DNA from: Pseudomonas sp. CHM02
GTDB lineage: Bacteria > Pseudomonadota > Gammaproteobacteria > Pseudomonadales > Pseudomonadaceae
Length of the DNA stretch: 64,000 nucleotides
Direction: 5' to 3'
NCBI RefSeq assembly: GCF_000612585.1
Contig: NZ_JFCA01000036.1
Coordinates: 17,444 to 81,443, forward strand
In this document: positions 50,487 to 58,991 of the stretch, one piece after another
How the letters are laid out: every line of letters begins with the position of its first letter
How positions within the stretch are numbered: position 1 is the first letter of the stretch
Translations under genes and position numbers: made by a program
Notes under the pieces: generated by a model
The model's input: only the letters and a program-made list of their open reading frames with translations
What the model was told of the DNA's origin: nothing
Database searches by the model: none

Positions 50487-51176
50487 ATGAGTGTCCGTTT
50501 TATCGCGGTGTGCTGCCTGTTTTTTGCCGTCACCGCCCAGGCCCAGGCTCCCCGTACGTTCAACGAAGCCAAGAAAGTCGCCTGGAAGCTTTACGCCCCA
50601 CAATCCACCGAGTTCTATTGCGGCTGCAAATACACCGGTAATCGCGTGGACCTTAAAGCCTGTGGCTACATCCCGCGCAAAAATGCCAACCGCGCCGCGC
50701 GCATCGAATGGGAGCACATTGTTCCAGCCTGGCAGATCGGGCATCAGCGCCAGTGCTGGCAGGACGGGGGGCGCAAGAACTGCACGCGCCACGATGAAGT
50801 GTTCAAGCGTGCCGAAGCCGACCTGCACAACCTGGTGCCGAGCATCGGCGAGGTCAACGGCGACCGTAACAATTTCAGTTTTGGCTGGCTGCCGGTGCAA
50901 AGCGGGCAGTACGGTTCATGCCTGACCCAGGTGGACTTCAAGGCCAAGAAGGTCATGCCGCGCCCATCCATCCGTGGAATGATCGCCCGTACGTATTTCT
51001 ATATGAGCAAGCAGTACGGCCTGCGCCTTTCCAAACAGGATCGCCAGCTGTACGAAGCCTGGAACAAGACCTACCCGGTGCAGGCCTGGGAGCGCCAGCG
51101 CAACCAGACCGTGGCATGTGTGATGGGACGCGGCAATGAGTTCGTCGGCCCGGTAAACCTGAAAGCCTGTGGTTGA
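50487..51176 (+). CDS. Endonuclease I (EndA/NucM family), exported
   Basis: 229-residue periplasmic or secreted DNase. Signal peptide MSVRFIAVCCLFFAVTAQAQ. The beta-beta-alpha-metal nuclease core is IEWEHIVPAWQIG (catalytic His, magnesium site) with EADLHNLVPSIGEVNGDRNN. Conserved cysteines (YCGC, QCW, NCTRH) suggest disulfides as in Vibrio Vvn. Tightly linked to the SOS-controlled DUF1654 gene (4-bp gap). Confidence 0.94.
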   Translation: MSVRFIAVCCLFFAVTAQAQAPRTFNEAKKVAWKLYAPQSTEFYCGCKYTGNRVDLKACGYIPRKNANRAARIEWEHIVPAWQIGHQRQCWQDGGRKNCTRHDEVFKRAEADLHNLVPSIGEVNGDRNNFSFGWLPVQSGQYGSCLTQVDFKAKKVMPRPSIRGMIARTYFYMSKQYGLRLSKQDRQLYEAWNKTYPVQAWERQRNQTVACVMGRGNEFVGPVNLKACG

Positions 51177-51207
51177 GCGTGGGCGGGACCTCCGCCCATC
51201 CAAGCCG

Positions 51208-51588
51208 TTATTGCGCGGTTTTGTGCTCAATGACCTCTGACACCGTGTCGGTTTTCTTGGCGCGGGCCATCTTCTCGTTAAGTAACGCCTGCTTGGCCTC
51301 GGCCTCCGCCTTGGTGGCGAACGGGCCCAGCAGCACTTCGTCCTTACCGTCTACCTTCACGATATAAAAACTGAAACCATGCTCCAGCAACCAGGCTGTG
51401 AGGTCCGTGATCGCCTGCAACTTGTGGTCCGGCGGGCCTACCCACAAGTCCCATTCCTGGGCAGCAATCGCGCCGGTCTGAGGCTGGCTTTCGGTCACGG
51501 CGGGCTTGGTCCTGGGCGCATCGACGCTTTTGCCTTCACCGCAACCGGCCAATGCCAACACCGCAATTGCCATCGCTACTTTACGCAC
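51208..51588 (-). CDS. Lipoprotein with SPOR-like domain
   Basis: 126-residue lipoprotein: lipobox VLALAGC near residue 16, then a linker and a domain at about 45-115 (WDLWVGPPDHKLQAITDLTA, FSFYIVKVDGKDEVLLGPFA) that resembles the SPOR fold for binding denuded peptidoglycan. The ending TKAEAEAKQALLNEKM is typical of SPOR domains. Convergent with endonuclease I. Role unknown; division or cell wall likely. Confidence 0.8.
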   Translation of the reverse strand: MRKVAMAIAVLALAGCGEGKSVDAPRTKPAVTESQPQTGAIAAQEWDLWVGPPDHKLQAITDLTAWLLEHGFSFYIVKVDGKDEVLLGPFATKAEAEAKQALLNEKMARAKKTDTVSEVIEHKTAQ

Positions 51589-51748
51589 TGCCCTGCTCCT
51601 TCAAAGAGAAAGAGGCGACTTTATCATTCACTGTCTATTCTGGCCGTCATAAACATTGGCTTAAACAATGCGAATGATGTATCGCAGACCTGTATGATGC
51701 CGCCATGGGAATTAATGTCGCCTCTATGCGTCCTAAAAGAGGCAGTCA

Positions 51749-51756
51749 CAGGGAAG
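51749..51756 (+). promoter_or_regulatory. Possible RsmE/CsrA binding site in rsmE leader
   Basis: CAGGGAAG fits the CANGGANG consensus. It would bind only if transcription starts upstream of it, which is not established. A GCTTA-N4-TAAGC dyad follows at 51758-51771. Confidence 0.4.
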
Positions 51757-51822
51757 CGCTTAGCAGTAAGCTACACACATCCGACACCTGCCCTGTCTGA
51801 AACATGTGTCCTTAAAAGTAAT

Positions 51823-51830
51823 CAAGGAGA
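51823..51830 (+). promoter_or_regulatory. RsmE/CsrA-type site covering the rsmE Shine-Dalgarno
   Basis: CAAGGAGA, one mismatch from CANGGANG, is also the ribosome-binding site 6 bp before the rsmE ATG, the arrangement for autorepression. Confidence 0.5.
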
Positions 51831-51835
51831 AGTCC

Positions 51836-52030
51836 ATGCTTATACTCACCCGCAAAGTTGGTGAAAGCATAAACATCGGTGATGACATCACGATCACCAT
51901 CCTGGGCGTCAGCGGCCAGCAAGTACGAATCGGCATCAACGCACCCAAGGACGTTGCCGTGCATCGCGAGGAAATCTACCAGCGCATCCAGGCTGGCTTG
52001 ACTGCCCCGGACAAAAACCAGACGCCTTGA
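51836..52030 (+). CDS. rsmE: Carbon storage regulator paralogue RsmE
   Basis: 64-residue CsrA-family RNA-binding protein. It starts MLILTRKVGESINIGDDITI and carries VAVHREEIYQRIQ with the RNA-contacting Arg near residue 44. The VGES segment and the tail GLTAPDKNQTP fit RsmE rather than RsmA of fluorescent pseudomonads. Acts in the Gac/Rsm cascade, blocking translation of secondary-metabolite mRNAs until titrated by RsmX/Y/Z RNAs. A possible terminator stem (GCCAGCC/GGCTGGC, 52044-52074) follows without a T-run. Confidence 0.94.
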   Translation: MLILTRKVGESINIGDDITITILGVSGQQVRIGINAPKDVAVHREEIYQRIQAGLTAPDKNQTP

Positions 52031-52241
52031 AGCTCTCTCAGTAGCCAGCCCTTTCGTTCACTGTAACGGCTGGCGAAAACGCCTTCGGACTGCTCTTGTC
52101 TTTGTTGCGTGACCGACACCGCCCATGTGTTCATCTTCATGGAAAGATGAAACTGTCTTCACGCCTGGAACTTGTTGTTTCATTCACAGCCGAATCTTCT
52201 GACTGACACTCAGCCATCCGTGTGCATTCAGGAGCACGTCG

Positions 52242-52493
52242 ATGAGGTCTACCACCGCACCGCCATTTGCCTACAGGTCCTGGATGATCGCCTTGTTGAT
52301 AGGACTGGTCTTCGTGGGGCTGGCCTATGGCTTGAGGTATGAAATGGAAGGCTCGACCTCTGCTGACCGCCACTCATGGCTGGACTTGGCGCTGCTGCTC
52401 TGTGGGTACTTGTTCCTGTTCTGCCTCAAACCCATTCAGAAATCCGTGCAGCGCAGATTGTGCCGGCGGACAACTGAAGAAACACGACGCTGA
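52242..52493 (+). CDS. Small membrane protein, unknown
   Basis: 83 residues with two membrane segments (MIALLIGLVFVGLAYGL and LALLLCGYLFLFCL) and a basic tail rich in Arg. Good AGGAG before the ATG. Not recognised. Single gene between rsmE and the DUF1652-like gene. Confidence 0.65.
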   Translation: MRSTTAPPFAYRSWMIALLIGLVFVGLAYGLRYEMEGSTSADRHSWLDLALLLCGYLFLFCLKPIQKSVQRRLCRRTTEETRR

Positions 52494-52586
52494 TGTTCCT
52501 TATTCGCTATCAGATCACCGGTATTTACAGCGCCGCAGCAGGACCTATGCTTGGGCGTGCACGATCAGTAAGAGGCGCTTAAACAG

Positions 52587-52880
52587 ATGGACACCCTGAG
52601 CAAATCAGAAATCGAATCAGCACTGGCAGCGCGCCTGCCCAGCTATCAGGTGACCTGCACGTTGCACGCAGACGGAACCCTTTCCGCCGTACTCAGCGGC
52701 CCGGAAACCGACCACTTTGCGATTACCGGGATCGTGCGCGCGCATTATCGCGGCGCTGAAGCAATCGCACGCCTGGCCAATGAAATACTCAGGGAGATGG
52801 TGCTGTCACGCCAGGGCATGAGGAACGATCGGATGCAGCCGCCCGATCCAGCCAGCGTAGAACAAGGCAGAGACCGGTAA
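52587..52880 (+). CDS. Small protein resembling DUF1652
   Basis: 97-residue cytoplasmic protein. The pattern L-S-x-x-E-I-x-x-A-L near the start, CTLHADGTLSAVLSGPETD, ITGI and AIARLANEILREM resembles DUF1652 proteins, which are common in Pseudomonas and of unknown function. The binding site is AAGAGG. The match is from memory and moderate. Confidence 0.65.
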   Translation: MDTLSKSEIESALAARLPSYQVTCTLHADGTLSAVLSGPETDHFAITGIVRAHYRGAEAIARLANEILREMVLSRQGMRNDRMQPPDPASVEQGRDR

Positions 52881-52899
52881 CGGGCTCGGCCTTTTCGTA

Positions 52900-53577
52900 T
52901 CAGTTCGCCGCGTTCTGCACGGACAACAGGCCTTCCGCGTCGCGCTGTACGTTTAGCTGCTTGTACCCGTCAATCGAAGGATGTTCGGTAACCAACGGCG
53001 TGTGATGCGTCGAGGTCACGACCATCACGTCCGCCCCTGCGGCTTCTCCCGCACGGATGCCTACCGTCGCATCTTCGAACACCAGGCACTCCTGCACCGG
53101 CACGCCCAGGCGTTGTGCGCCCAGTACGTAGCAGGCAGGGTTCGGCTTGCCGATGGCAACATCTTCGGCCGTCACCAGCACCGCCGGCGGCGCAATGCCC
53201 GCTGCTTTCAGCCGACGCAACGCCAGCGCCCTGGGTGCCGAGGTGACCAGCGCCCATTGATCAGCCGGCAAACTGTTCAGAAACGTGACGGCGCCTGGAA
53301 TCGCGACAACGCCCTCGACGTCATTGAGTTCTGCCTCGGTAATCCACTGCGCCTCAGCCTCGGGATCGACGCCGGGCAGTGCCTGACGGGTGATAGTGTC
53401 GATCGCGCGGGCGCCGTGAATGGTCCTCAAAAACGCCGGCACATCCAGGCCATGACGTTCGGCCCAGATGCTCCACACCCGCTCGGCGGCAGCAATGGAG
53501 TTGAGCAACGTCCCATCCATATCGAACAGAAAGGCACGGTAACGACGGTTGAATACGGCTGAACCTCGGATGGACAC
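52900..53577 (-). CDS. HAD-IA phosphatase (sugar-phosphatase-like)
   Basis: 225-residue HAD-superfamily hydrolase. Motif I FDMDGTLLNS (Asp nucleophile near residue 19), motif II LVTSAPRALA, motif III GKPNPACYVLG and motif IV VFEDATVGIRAG are all intact. A cap domain lies between motifs I and II. It resembles YfbT/YniC-type sugar phosphatases. Start codon GTG. Transcribed alone; substrate unknown. Confidence 0.92.
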   Translation of the reverse strand: MSIRGSAVFNRRYRAFLFDMDGTLLNSIAAAERVWSIWAERHGLDVPAFLRTIHGARAIDTITRQALPGVDPEAEAQWITEAELNDVEGVVAIPGAVTFLNSLPADQWALVTSAPRALALRRLKAAGIAPPAVLVTAEDVAIGKPNPACYVLGAQRLGVPVQECLVFEDATVGIRAGEAAGADVMVVTSTHHTPLVTEHPSIDGYKQLNVQRDAEGLLSVQNAAN

Positions 53578-53668
53578 TGCGGGGCTTCCTCATGGGCGAA
53601 GACGAATGATAGGCCCACTGCAATCTACGGATCACCTCGGCGCTTGTAAACGCCACCGACACGATTGC

Positions 53669-53684
53669 ATTACAGCTTTGTAAT
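53669..53684. promoter_or_regulatory. CopR/CzcR-type response-regulator box 1
   Basis: ATTACA-GCTT-TGTAAT, a perfect dyad like the copper/zinc response-regulator boxes of Pseudomonas. It lies about 100 bp upstream of the exported hydrolase gene. A second copy lies at 54566-54581 before the DUF2790-regulator-kinase operon. Confidence 0.75.
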
Positions 53685-53785
53685 CAAGCGGTAAGTCTTG
53701 TCACCCCCCTCACTTCATACAGTGGAGTCGTCAGTCACCCACATCGGATGACGCCACTTCCTACTGATGAAAAGGGTCCACCCTC

Positions 53786-54556
53786 ATGAAACCTGCAAGC
53801 AAACTCTGCCTGATCGCCGCCAGCCTGCTGATGCTGGGCACTGGCACCGCCATGGCCGCCACCGTCGCGCCGGTCAAAGCCAATAACGTGGTGCTGGTGC
53901 ACGGTTCCTGGGCCGACGGTTCGAGCTGGTCCGAGGTGATCACCCGCCTCCAGGCCGCCGGCCTGCACGTCACTGCCGTGCAGAACCCGCTGACTTCGGT
54001 GGCCGATGATGTCGCCGCCACCAACCGCGTGCTGGCCCAACAAGATGGCCCTACGGTGCTGGTCGGCCATTCCTACGCCGGTACCGTGGTGAGCGACGCC
54101 GGGGTGAACCCGAAAGTCAGCGCCCTGGTGTACGTAGCCGCACGTGCACCGGACGCCAATGAAGACTTCGTCGCCCTCTCGGCCAAGTACCCGACCATGC
54201 CTGTGCGGGCCGGTGTGGAAGATCATGACGGCTACCTCACTCTGAGCCAGGACGCCTTCCTCAACTACTTCGCCGCCGATGTGCCGCGCGCCAAGGCCCT
54301 GGCGCTGTATGCCGTGCAGCAACCCATCACCAAGACCCTGTTCAGCGGCCGCACCGTCAATGCCGCCTGGCACACCAAACCGTCCTGGTACGCGGTGTCG
54401 GCGAATGACCAAACCATCAATCCAGACCTGGAGCGCTTCCTCGCCAAGCGCATGAACGCCACCACCATTGAGCTGCCTTCGAGCCACTTGTCGCTGGTGT
54501 CTCACGCCAAGGAAATCACCGACCTGATCCTCGAAGCGTCTGGCCGCCAGCCCTGA
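53786..54556 (+). CDS. Exported alpha/beta hydrolase
   Basis: 256-residue alpha/beta hydrolase with signal peptide (LIAASLLMLGTGTAMAA). The nucleophile elbow is GHSYAG (about residue 93), the oxyanion strand VVLVHGSWADGSSW, and the acid/His of the triad probably lie in the Asp of SANDQTINPDLERFL and the His of ELPSSHLSLVSHAKE. Resembles periplasmic esterase/AB-hydrolase proteins often found with heavy-metal regulators. Start follows AAAGGGTCC. The palindromic box upstream suggests control by the neighbouring two-component system. Confidence 0.9.
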   Translation: MKPASKLCLIAASLLMLGTGTAMAATVAPVKANNVVLVHGSWADGSSWSEVITRLQAAGLHVTAVQNPLTSVADDVAATNRVLAQQDGPTVLVGHSYAGTVVSDAGVNPKVSALVYVAARAPDANEDFVALSAKYPTMPVRAGVEDHDGYLTLSQDAFLNYFAADVPRAKALALYAVQQPITKTLFSGRTVNAAWHTKPSWYAVSANDQTINPDLERFLAKRMNATTIELPSSHLSLVSHAKEITDLILEASGRQP

Positions 54557-54565
54557 AAACACTGC

Positions 54566-54581
54566 ATTACAAACTTGTCAT
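54566..54581. promoter_or_regulatory. CopR/CzcR-type response-regulator box 2
   Basis: ATTACA-AACT-TGTCAT matches box 1 with one mismatch in the right arm. It lies about 90 bp before the DUF2790 gene, consistent with autoregulation of the following operon. Confidence 0.68.
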
Positions 54582-54669
54582 CATCCTGTTGGTTGGCTGT
54601 TCGGGGCGCCTGGTTACTGTGAACTCACTGCCACGACCTGGCAGCCAACCCTTTAAGAGAGATTCCACC

Positions 54670-54915
54670 ATGAAACTGTTTATCCTCGGCTTTGCTGCTT
54701 TGCTCGCTACCGGTTCCGTGTTTGCTGCTGAACCTGTAATCCACGACAAGACCGGCTTCTTCGTACACCTGGACGTGGCCAAAGTGCTGTCGAGCACCGA
54801 CACCTACGGCCAATGCGGCATCGTCCCGGCGCGCCTCGACTACCTGGACAGCCAGGGCCGCGAACATGTGCTGGACTACCAGGTACAGGGCATCGGTTGC
54901 GCCAGTGACAATTGA
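54670..54915 (+). CDS. DUF2790 small exported protein
   Basis: 81-residue periplasmic protein. Signal peptide MKLFILGFAALLATGSVFAA; the mature part has the DUF2790 pattern (VHLDVAKVLSSTDTYGQCGI, then PARLDYLDSQGREHVLDYQV, ending GCASDN) with two cysteines. Common next to copper two-component genes in Pseudomonas; function unknown. AAGAGAG precedes the ATG. Probably co-transcribed with the regulator. Confidence 0.88.
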   Translation: MKLFILGFAALLATGSVFAAEPVIHDKTGFFVHLDVAKVLSSTDTYGQCGIVPARLDYLDSQGREHVLDYQVQGIGCASDN

Positions 54916-54957
54916 TCGGGCTACACTTGCGCCACGCATTGAGACAGGGCACTTCCC

Positions 54958-55629
54958 ATGAACATTCTCGTAGTCGAAGACGAACCCAAGGCCGGCAATT
55001 ACTTGCTCAATGGCCTGCAGGAGCTGGGCTACTCCGTCAGCCTCGCCCGTGACGGCGTGGACGGCTTGCACCAGGCCCTGGAAACGCCGTTCGACGTGAT
55101 CGTGCTGGATGTGATGATGCCGAAAATGGACGGCTGGGAAGTGCTGCGCCGCCTGCGCAAGGAAGCCGATACTCCAGTGCTTTTCCTGACGGCCCGAGAT
55201 GACATTGCCGACCGCATCAAGGGCCTGGAACTGGGCGCCGATGATTATCTGATCAAGCCCTTTTCCTTCGCCGAACTGGTAGCACGCTTGCGAACTCTGA
55301 CCCGCCGCGGGCCGAGCCGGGAAGAGGAGCAGTTGCAGATCGCCGACCTGCAGATCGACGTACTCAAGCGTCGCGTCACCCGCGCCGGTACCCGCATCAC
55401 CCTGACCAACAAGGAATTCGCCTTGCTGCATCTGTTCGCGACCCATCAGGACCAGGTGCTCTCCCGCTCACTGATCGCGTCGCGCGTGTGGGACATGAAC
55501 TTCGACAGCGACACCAACGTGGTCGACGTGGCCGTACGGCGCCTGCGCTTGAAAATCGACGACCCTTTCCAGCTCAAGCTGATCCACAGCGTGCGTGGCA
55601 TCGGCTACCGCTTCGATACCCAGCCATGA
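54958..55629 (+). CDS. Heavy-metal-type response regulator (CopR/CusR family)
   Basis: 223-residue OmpR-family regulator. Receiver domain with phospho-acceptor Asp51 in VLDVMMPKMDGWE and Lys101 in LIKPFSFAELVARL. The winged-helix effector is at about 130-220, with NKEFALLHLFATHQDQVLSR and DVAVRRLRLKIDDPF. It resembles CopR, CusR and CzcR. Likely binds the ATTACA-N4-TGTAAT boxes. Its stop overlaps the sensor start by ATGA. Confidence 0.93.
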   Translation: MNILVVEDEPKAGNYLLNGLQELGYSVSLARDGVDGLHQALETPFDVIVLDVMMPKMDGWEVLRRLRKEADTPVLFLTARDDIADRIKGLELGADDYLIKPFSFAELVARLRTLTRRGPSREEEQLQIADLQIDVLKRRVTRAGTRITLTNKEFALLHLFATHQDQVLSRSLIASRVWDMNFDSDTNVVDVAVRRLRLKIDDPFQLKLIHSVRGIGYRFDTQP

Positions 55630-57026
55630 ACAAACGTCGTCATTACTCCCTGACCCTGCGCCTGGCGCTGATCTTCGCCCTGCTCGCCTTCGCCTTGCTG
55701 GCGACCCTCGGTGTGGCGCTGTATCGGGAACTGGAGCGGGAATTGATCATGCGTGACGACGCGGCCTTGATCTACCGCATCGATCAATTGCGCAACCTGC
55801 TCAATGACAGCAACACCCTGGACCTGATCAAGACCAAGCCGGAGCTGTTCCAGAACATGCTGAGCAACCGTGAATCGGTGCTGAGCATCGCTGCGCCCGG
55901 GCAAAAGCCGTTGCTGACGGTCAATCCTGGCAACATCGACCTGCCCTCCGTGCCACCCGTCCCCAAGCACCACGAGCTGACGTTCGCCGACGTACACCAT
56001 TTCCCCAGCATCAATGGCGTACCTTTCGCCACTGTGGCCGCGTCCATCGACTCCGGCGACCTGGGCAGTCTGCAAGTCACCACGGGGCGCCTGATGACCG
56101 AGCGTACCGCGGTGCTCGCCAGCTATCGCCTGAGCGTTTATATCCTGGCAAGCATTGCCGCCATCATTCTGGCCGTGGTCGGCTACCTGCTGGTTCATCG
56201 CGGGCTTTTGCCGTTGCGACGCCTGGCCCGGCACGCCCAGGGCATCGGCGTCGGCAACCTCGCAGAACGCCTCGACAGCCACGGCGCACCGAAAGAGCTG
56301 CTACCGATGATTGACTCGTTCAACACCATGCTCGAGCGGCTGGCCAAGGGTTTTGTACAACTGGGCCAGGTATCCACCGACATGGCCCACGAACTGCGCA
56401 CGCCCATCAATAACCTGCTGGGAGAAACCCAGGTCGCCCTGCAACAACACCGCAGCATCGAGAGCTATCAGCAACTGCTGGCGTCCAATGTCGAAGAACT
56501 GGAGCGCCTGGCGAGGATGCTCGACAACATGCTGTTCCTGGCCCGCACCGATCCGGCCAGCGCCCTGCGTCAGCGCCAGGAACTCAGCGCAGCGGATGAG
56601 GTGGAACGCATCGCCGAGTACTTTGAAGGCTTGGCCGGTGACGTGGACATCAGCATTCAGGCCGAAGGTGAAGGGGTGATCTGGGCGGAGCCGATGCTGC
56701 TGCGCAGAGCCCTGGCGAACCTGTGTGCCAACGCCATCAAATACGGTGCGCCAGGTACTGAGCTGCAGATCCGCGCAGTTCCGAGCGCCGAGGGCATTCA
56801 CCTGCGGGTCGGCAATCGGGGTGAAACCATCGCCGCCGAGCATCTTCCACGGCTGTTCGAACGCTTTTACCGGGTGGATGAGTCACGGGAACGTTCGGCG
56901 CAGTCCAATGGGTTGGGGTTATCGATCGTGGCAACCATCATGCAACTGCATAACGGGCGGTACAGTGTGAGCAGCGAGGCCGGGGTGACGTGTTTTGAGT
57001 TGTTCTTTCCGAAACGGGAAGACTGA
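55626..57026 (+). CDS. Heavy-metal-type sensor histidine kinase (CopS/CusS family)
   Basis: 466-residue membrane kinase. TM1 at about 9-31, a periplasmic sensor domain of about 130 residues, TM2 at about 165-185, HAMP at about 187-240. The phospho-acceptor His is in DMAHELRTPINNL and the N box in LANLCANAIKYGA. In the G1 position GNRGE replaces the usual DNGxG, a weakening of the ATP lid. G2 is NGLGLSIV. The periplasmic domain has few His/Cys residues, including HHELTFADVHHF, a candidate metal site. Pairs with the regulator before it. Confidence 0.92.
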   Translation: MNKRRHYSLTLRLALIFALLAFALLATLGVALYRELERELIMRDDAALIYRIDQLRNLLNDSNTLDLIKTKPELFQNMLSNRESVLSIAAPGQKPLLTVNPGNIDLPSVPPVPKHHELTFADVHHFPSINGVPFATVAASIDSGDLGSLQVTTGRLMTERTAVLASYRLSVYILASIAAIILAVVGYLLVHRGLLPLRRLARHAQGIGVGNLAERLDSHGAPKELLPMIDSFNTMLERLAKGFVQLGQVSTDMAHELRTPINNLLGETQVALQQHRSIESYQQLLASNVEELERLARMLDNMLFLARTDPASALRQRQELSAADEVERIAEYFEGLAGDVDISIQAEGEGVIWAEPMLLRRALANLCANAIKYGAPGTELQIRAVPSAEGIHLRVGNRGETIAAEHLPRLFERFYRVDESRERSAQSNGLGLSIVATIMQLHNGRYSVSSEAGVTCFELFFPKRED

Positions 57027-57151
57027 GCGGTAAACCCCCGGTGTTATTTTGCAAAGGTTTGTCGCTTACCGTTGGACTGACGCCACGCTAGTCTCTCTTC
57101 CCAAGGGGCTCAAGGCAGAGCCGGCAGAGGTCAAAAAACGGAGATTCGGGA

Positions 57152-57376
57152 ATGGAAATACGATTAGGTTTACTGGAAAAGGGGCTGGCTGAAATGAATG
57201 AGAAGCTGATCACCGTTTCGAGCAAGGCAGACGCCATGGATAAGCACTTTGCGTCCAAGGCAGACCTGGCAACCACTGAACTGAACCTTATCAAGTGGTA
57301 CGTGGCAACCGCATTCGCAATGACAGGCCTGGCTTGCGCCATCACCTTCGGGCTCACCCGACTGTTTGCCATTTGA
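57152..57376 (+). CDS. Small coiled-coil membrane-anchored protein
   Basis: 74-residue protein: an N-terminal heptad-like coiled coil (about 1-45) and one C-terminal membrane helix (YVATAFAMTGLACAITFGLT). Like CcdC/DUF1640-type anchors, but not recognised as a known family. GGAG lies 8 bp before the ATG. Convergent with pcp. Confidence 0.65.
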   Translation: MEIRLGLLEKGLAEMNEKLITVSSKADAMDKHFASKADLATTELNLIKWYVATAFAMTGLACAITFGLTRLFAI

Positions 57377-57391
57377 GAAGCGTCGGGCCGG

Positions 57392-58033
57392 TCAACTGAC
57401 CTGCCCGCCTGCATCCTTGACATCCTCAGGTGCTTGCCATGCCATCAGCACAGCCGCGTGCAATCCCGTCACTATCGCACCCAGCGCCATCGAGGGCCGC
57501 TGCAACCCCATCACCTGCTCCGGCAGCAACGGTACATGGATAAATCCACTGCGCACGCCCGACCCTGCGAGCGCATGCTGCAATAGATAAAACACCTGGT
57601 TACACACAAACGTCCCCGCCGTCTGCGATACCGAGGCCGCGATTCCCGCTTCGCGCACGGCCTTGACCATCGCCTTGATCGGCAACGTCGTGAAGTAGGC
57701 GGCCGGCCCATCAGCCACGACTGCCGTATCGATTGGCTGGTCGCCGAGGTTATCGGGAATGCGTGCATCGTTGATATTGATCGCCACCCGCTCGACGGAG
57801 ATATCGCTACGCCCAGGTCCCAGGCCAGTAGCGATCACCATTGCCGGGCGCAACTCGTCGATCAAACGGGTCAGGCACTCGCCCGCGGTGGCAAATGCAC
57901 AAGGCAGTCGACGCGCAACAATCTGTGCATCGCTTCCCAGTTGCACGCCATCCAGTTGGCGCACCGCTTCCCAGGAGGGATTCACCGGGTCTTGATCAAA
58001 GGGTTCGAAACCCGTCAGCAGTACGATTTGCAT
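57392..58033 (-). CDS. pcp: Pyroglutamyl-peptidase I
   Basis: 213-residue cysteine peptidase that removes N-terminal pyroglutamate. Catalytic Cys in SQTAGTFVCNQVFYLLQH, His in GFIHVPLLPEQVMG and Glu in VERVAININDARIPDN. Starts 7 bp after the DUF979 gene, in the same operon. Confidence 0.96.
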   Translation of the reverse strand: MQIVLLTGFEPFDQDPVNPSWEAVRQLDGVQLGSDAQIVARRLPCAFATAGECLTRLIDELRPAMVIATGLGPGRSDISVERVAININDARIPDNLGDQPIDTAVVADGPAAYFTTLPIKAMVKAVREAGIAASVSQTAGTFVCNQVFYLLQHALAGSGVRSGFIHVPLLPEQVMGLQRPSMALGAIVTGLHAAVLMAWQAPEDVKDAGGQVS

Positions 58034-58040
58034 CCTGGCC

Positions 58041-58991
58041 TCACATCAGCAGGTAAAGCAGCACAATATTGACCACCAGCATCATCAACGCGGTTGGCAA
58101 CTGGGCCTTGATCACCGCGTTCTTGTCCGGCAGCTCGAGCAACGCCGCCGGTACGATGTTGAAGTTGGCGGCCATCGGGGTCATCAGGGTACCGCAGTAG
58201 CCGGAGAACATGCCGATCGCCGCCATCACCGCCGGATTACCGCCATAGATACCCACCAACACCGGCACGCCGACGCCGCCGGTCATCACCGGGAACGCCG
58301 CGAAGCCATTGCCCATGATCACCGTAAACAATGCCATGCCCAGCACGTAGACCATCACCGCCACCAACTTGAAATCCAGGTTGATATAGGTGGTGGTGAC
58401 ATGTGCGACAGCCGTGCCGACCCCGGCTTCGTTAAACAGCAAACCCAACATCGCCAGCATTTGCGGCAGCACCATCGCCCAGCCAAGGGCCTCAGTCAGG
58501 CGACGCGATTCGCGCAAGGCTTGCACCGGTGTATCGCGGGTCAGCCAGCAGGCCAGGCCAAGGGCGATCAGGCAGCCGATGCCGAGGGAGACGAAGGTGG
58601 TGTTTTTCGGGTCCAGCAGCGGTACGCCACCGATCTCGGTGTGCTTGAGCAATACCGAGCCGATCACCGTGGTCAGCGGAATCGCCAGCGCCGGAATAAA
58701 CAGCTTGTGGCCCAGGCGACCGGCACTGGCACGGGATGCCTTGTCGTGCAACTCGGCATGCGTGCCACGGCCGACACCGCCCATGCCCGCGATCAATGCC
58801 ATCACCACCACGCCCGCGCCGATGACGACCGACGGCAGACGCTCACCGATCAAAAACGGAATGGCAAACAACAGCCAGAACAGTGCACTGGACCAGCGCT
58901 TGGGATGAGTGCGGTCCATCAGGATCATGCCTGCGGTGATCAGCAGCAGAACCCCGGCCAGCCAGTACAGGTATTGAATGGAAATGATCAT
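58041..58991 (-). CDS. DUF979 family membrane protein, probable transporter subunit
   Basis: 316-residue integral membrane protein with about nine hydrophobic segments. Blocks such as MGNGFAAFPVMTGGVGVPVL and GMFSGYCGTLMTPMAANFNI are characteristic of DUF979. With DUF969 it is thought to form a two-subunit permease. The constant neighbour is pcp, which makes 5-oxoproline or pyroglutamyl peptides a plausible substrate. Overlaps the DUF969 gene by 4 bp. Confidence 0.88.
   Translation of the reverse strand: MIISIQYLYWLAGVLLLITAGMILMDRTHPKRWSSALFWLLFAIPFLIGERLPSVVIGAGVVVMALIAGMGGVGRGTHAELHDKASRASAGRLGHKLFIPALAIPLTTVIGSVLLKHTEIGGVPLLDPKNTTFVSLGIGCLIALGLACWLTRDTPVQALRESRRLTEALGWAMVLPQMLAMLGLLFNEAGVGTAVAHVTTTYINLDFKLVAVMVYVLGMALFTVIMGNGFAAFPVMTGGVGVPVLVGIYGGNPAVMAAIGMFSGYCGTLMTPMAANFNIVPAALLELPDKNAVIKAQLPTALMMLVVNIVLLYLLM

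Noticed and set aside
52130..52151. Perfect hairpin TTCATCTT-CATGGA-AAGATGAA
   Set aside because: No T-run and no gene ending directly before it on either strand; too little to call terminator, operator or small RNA.
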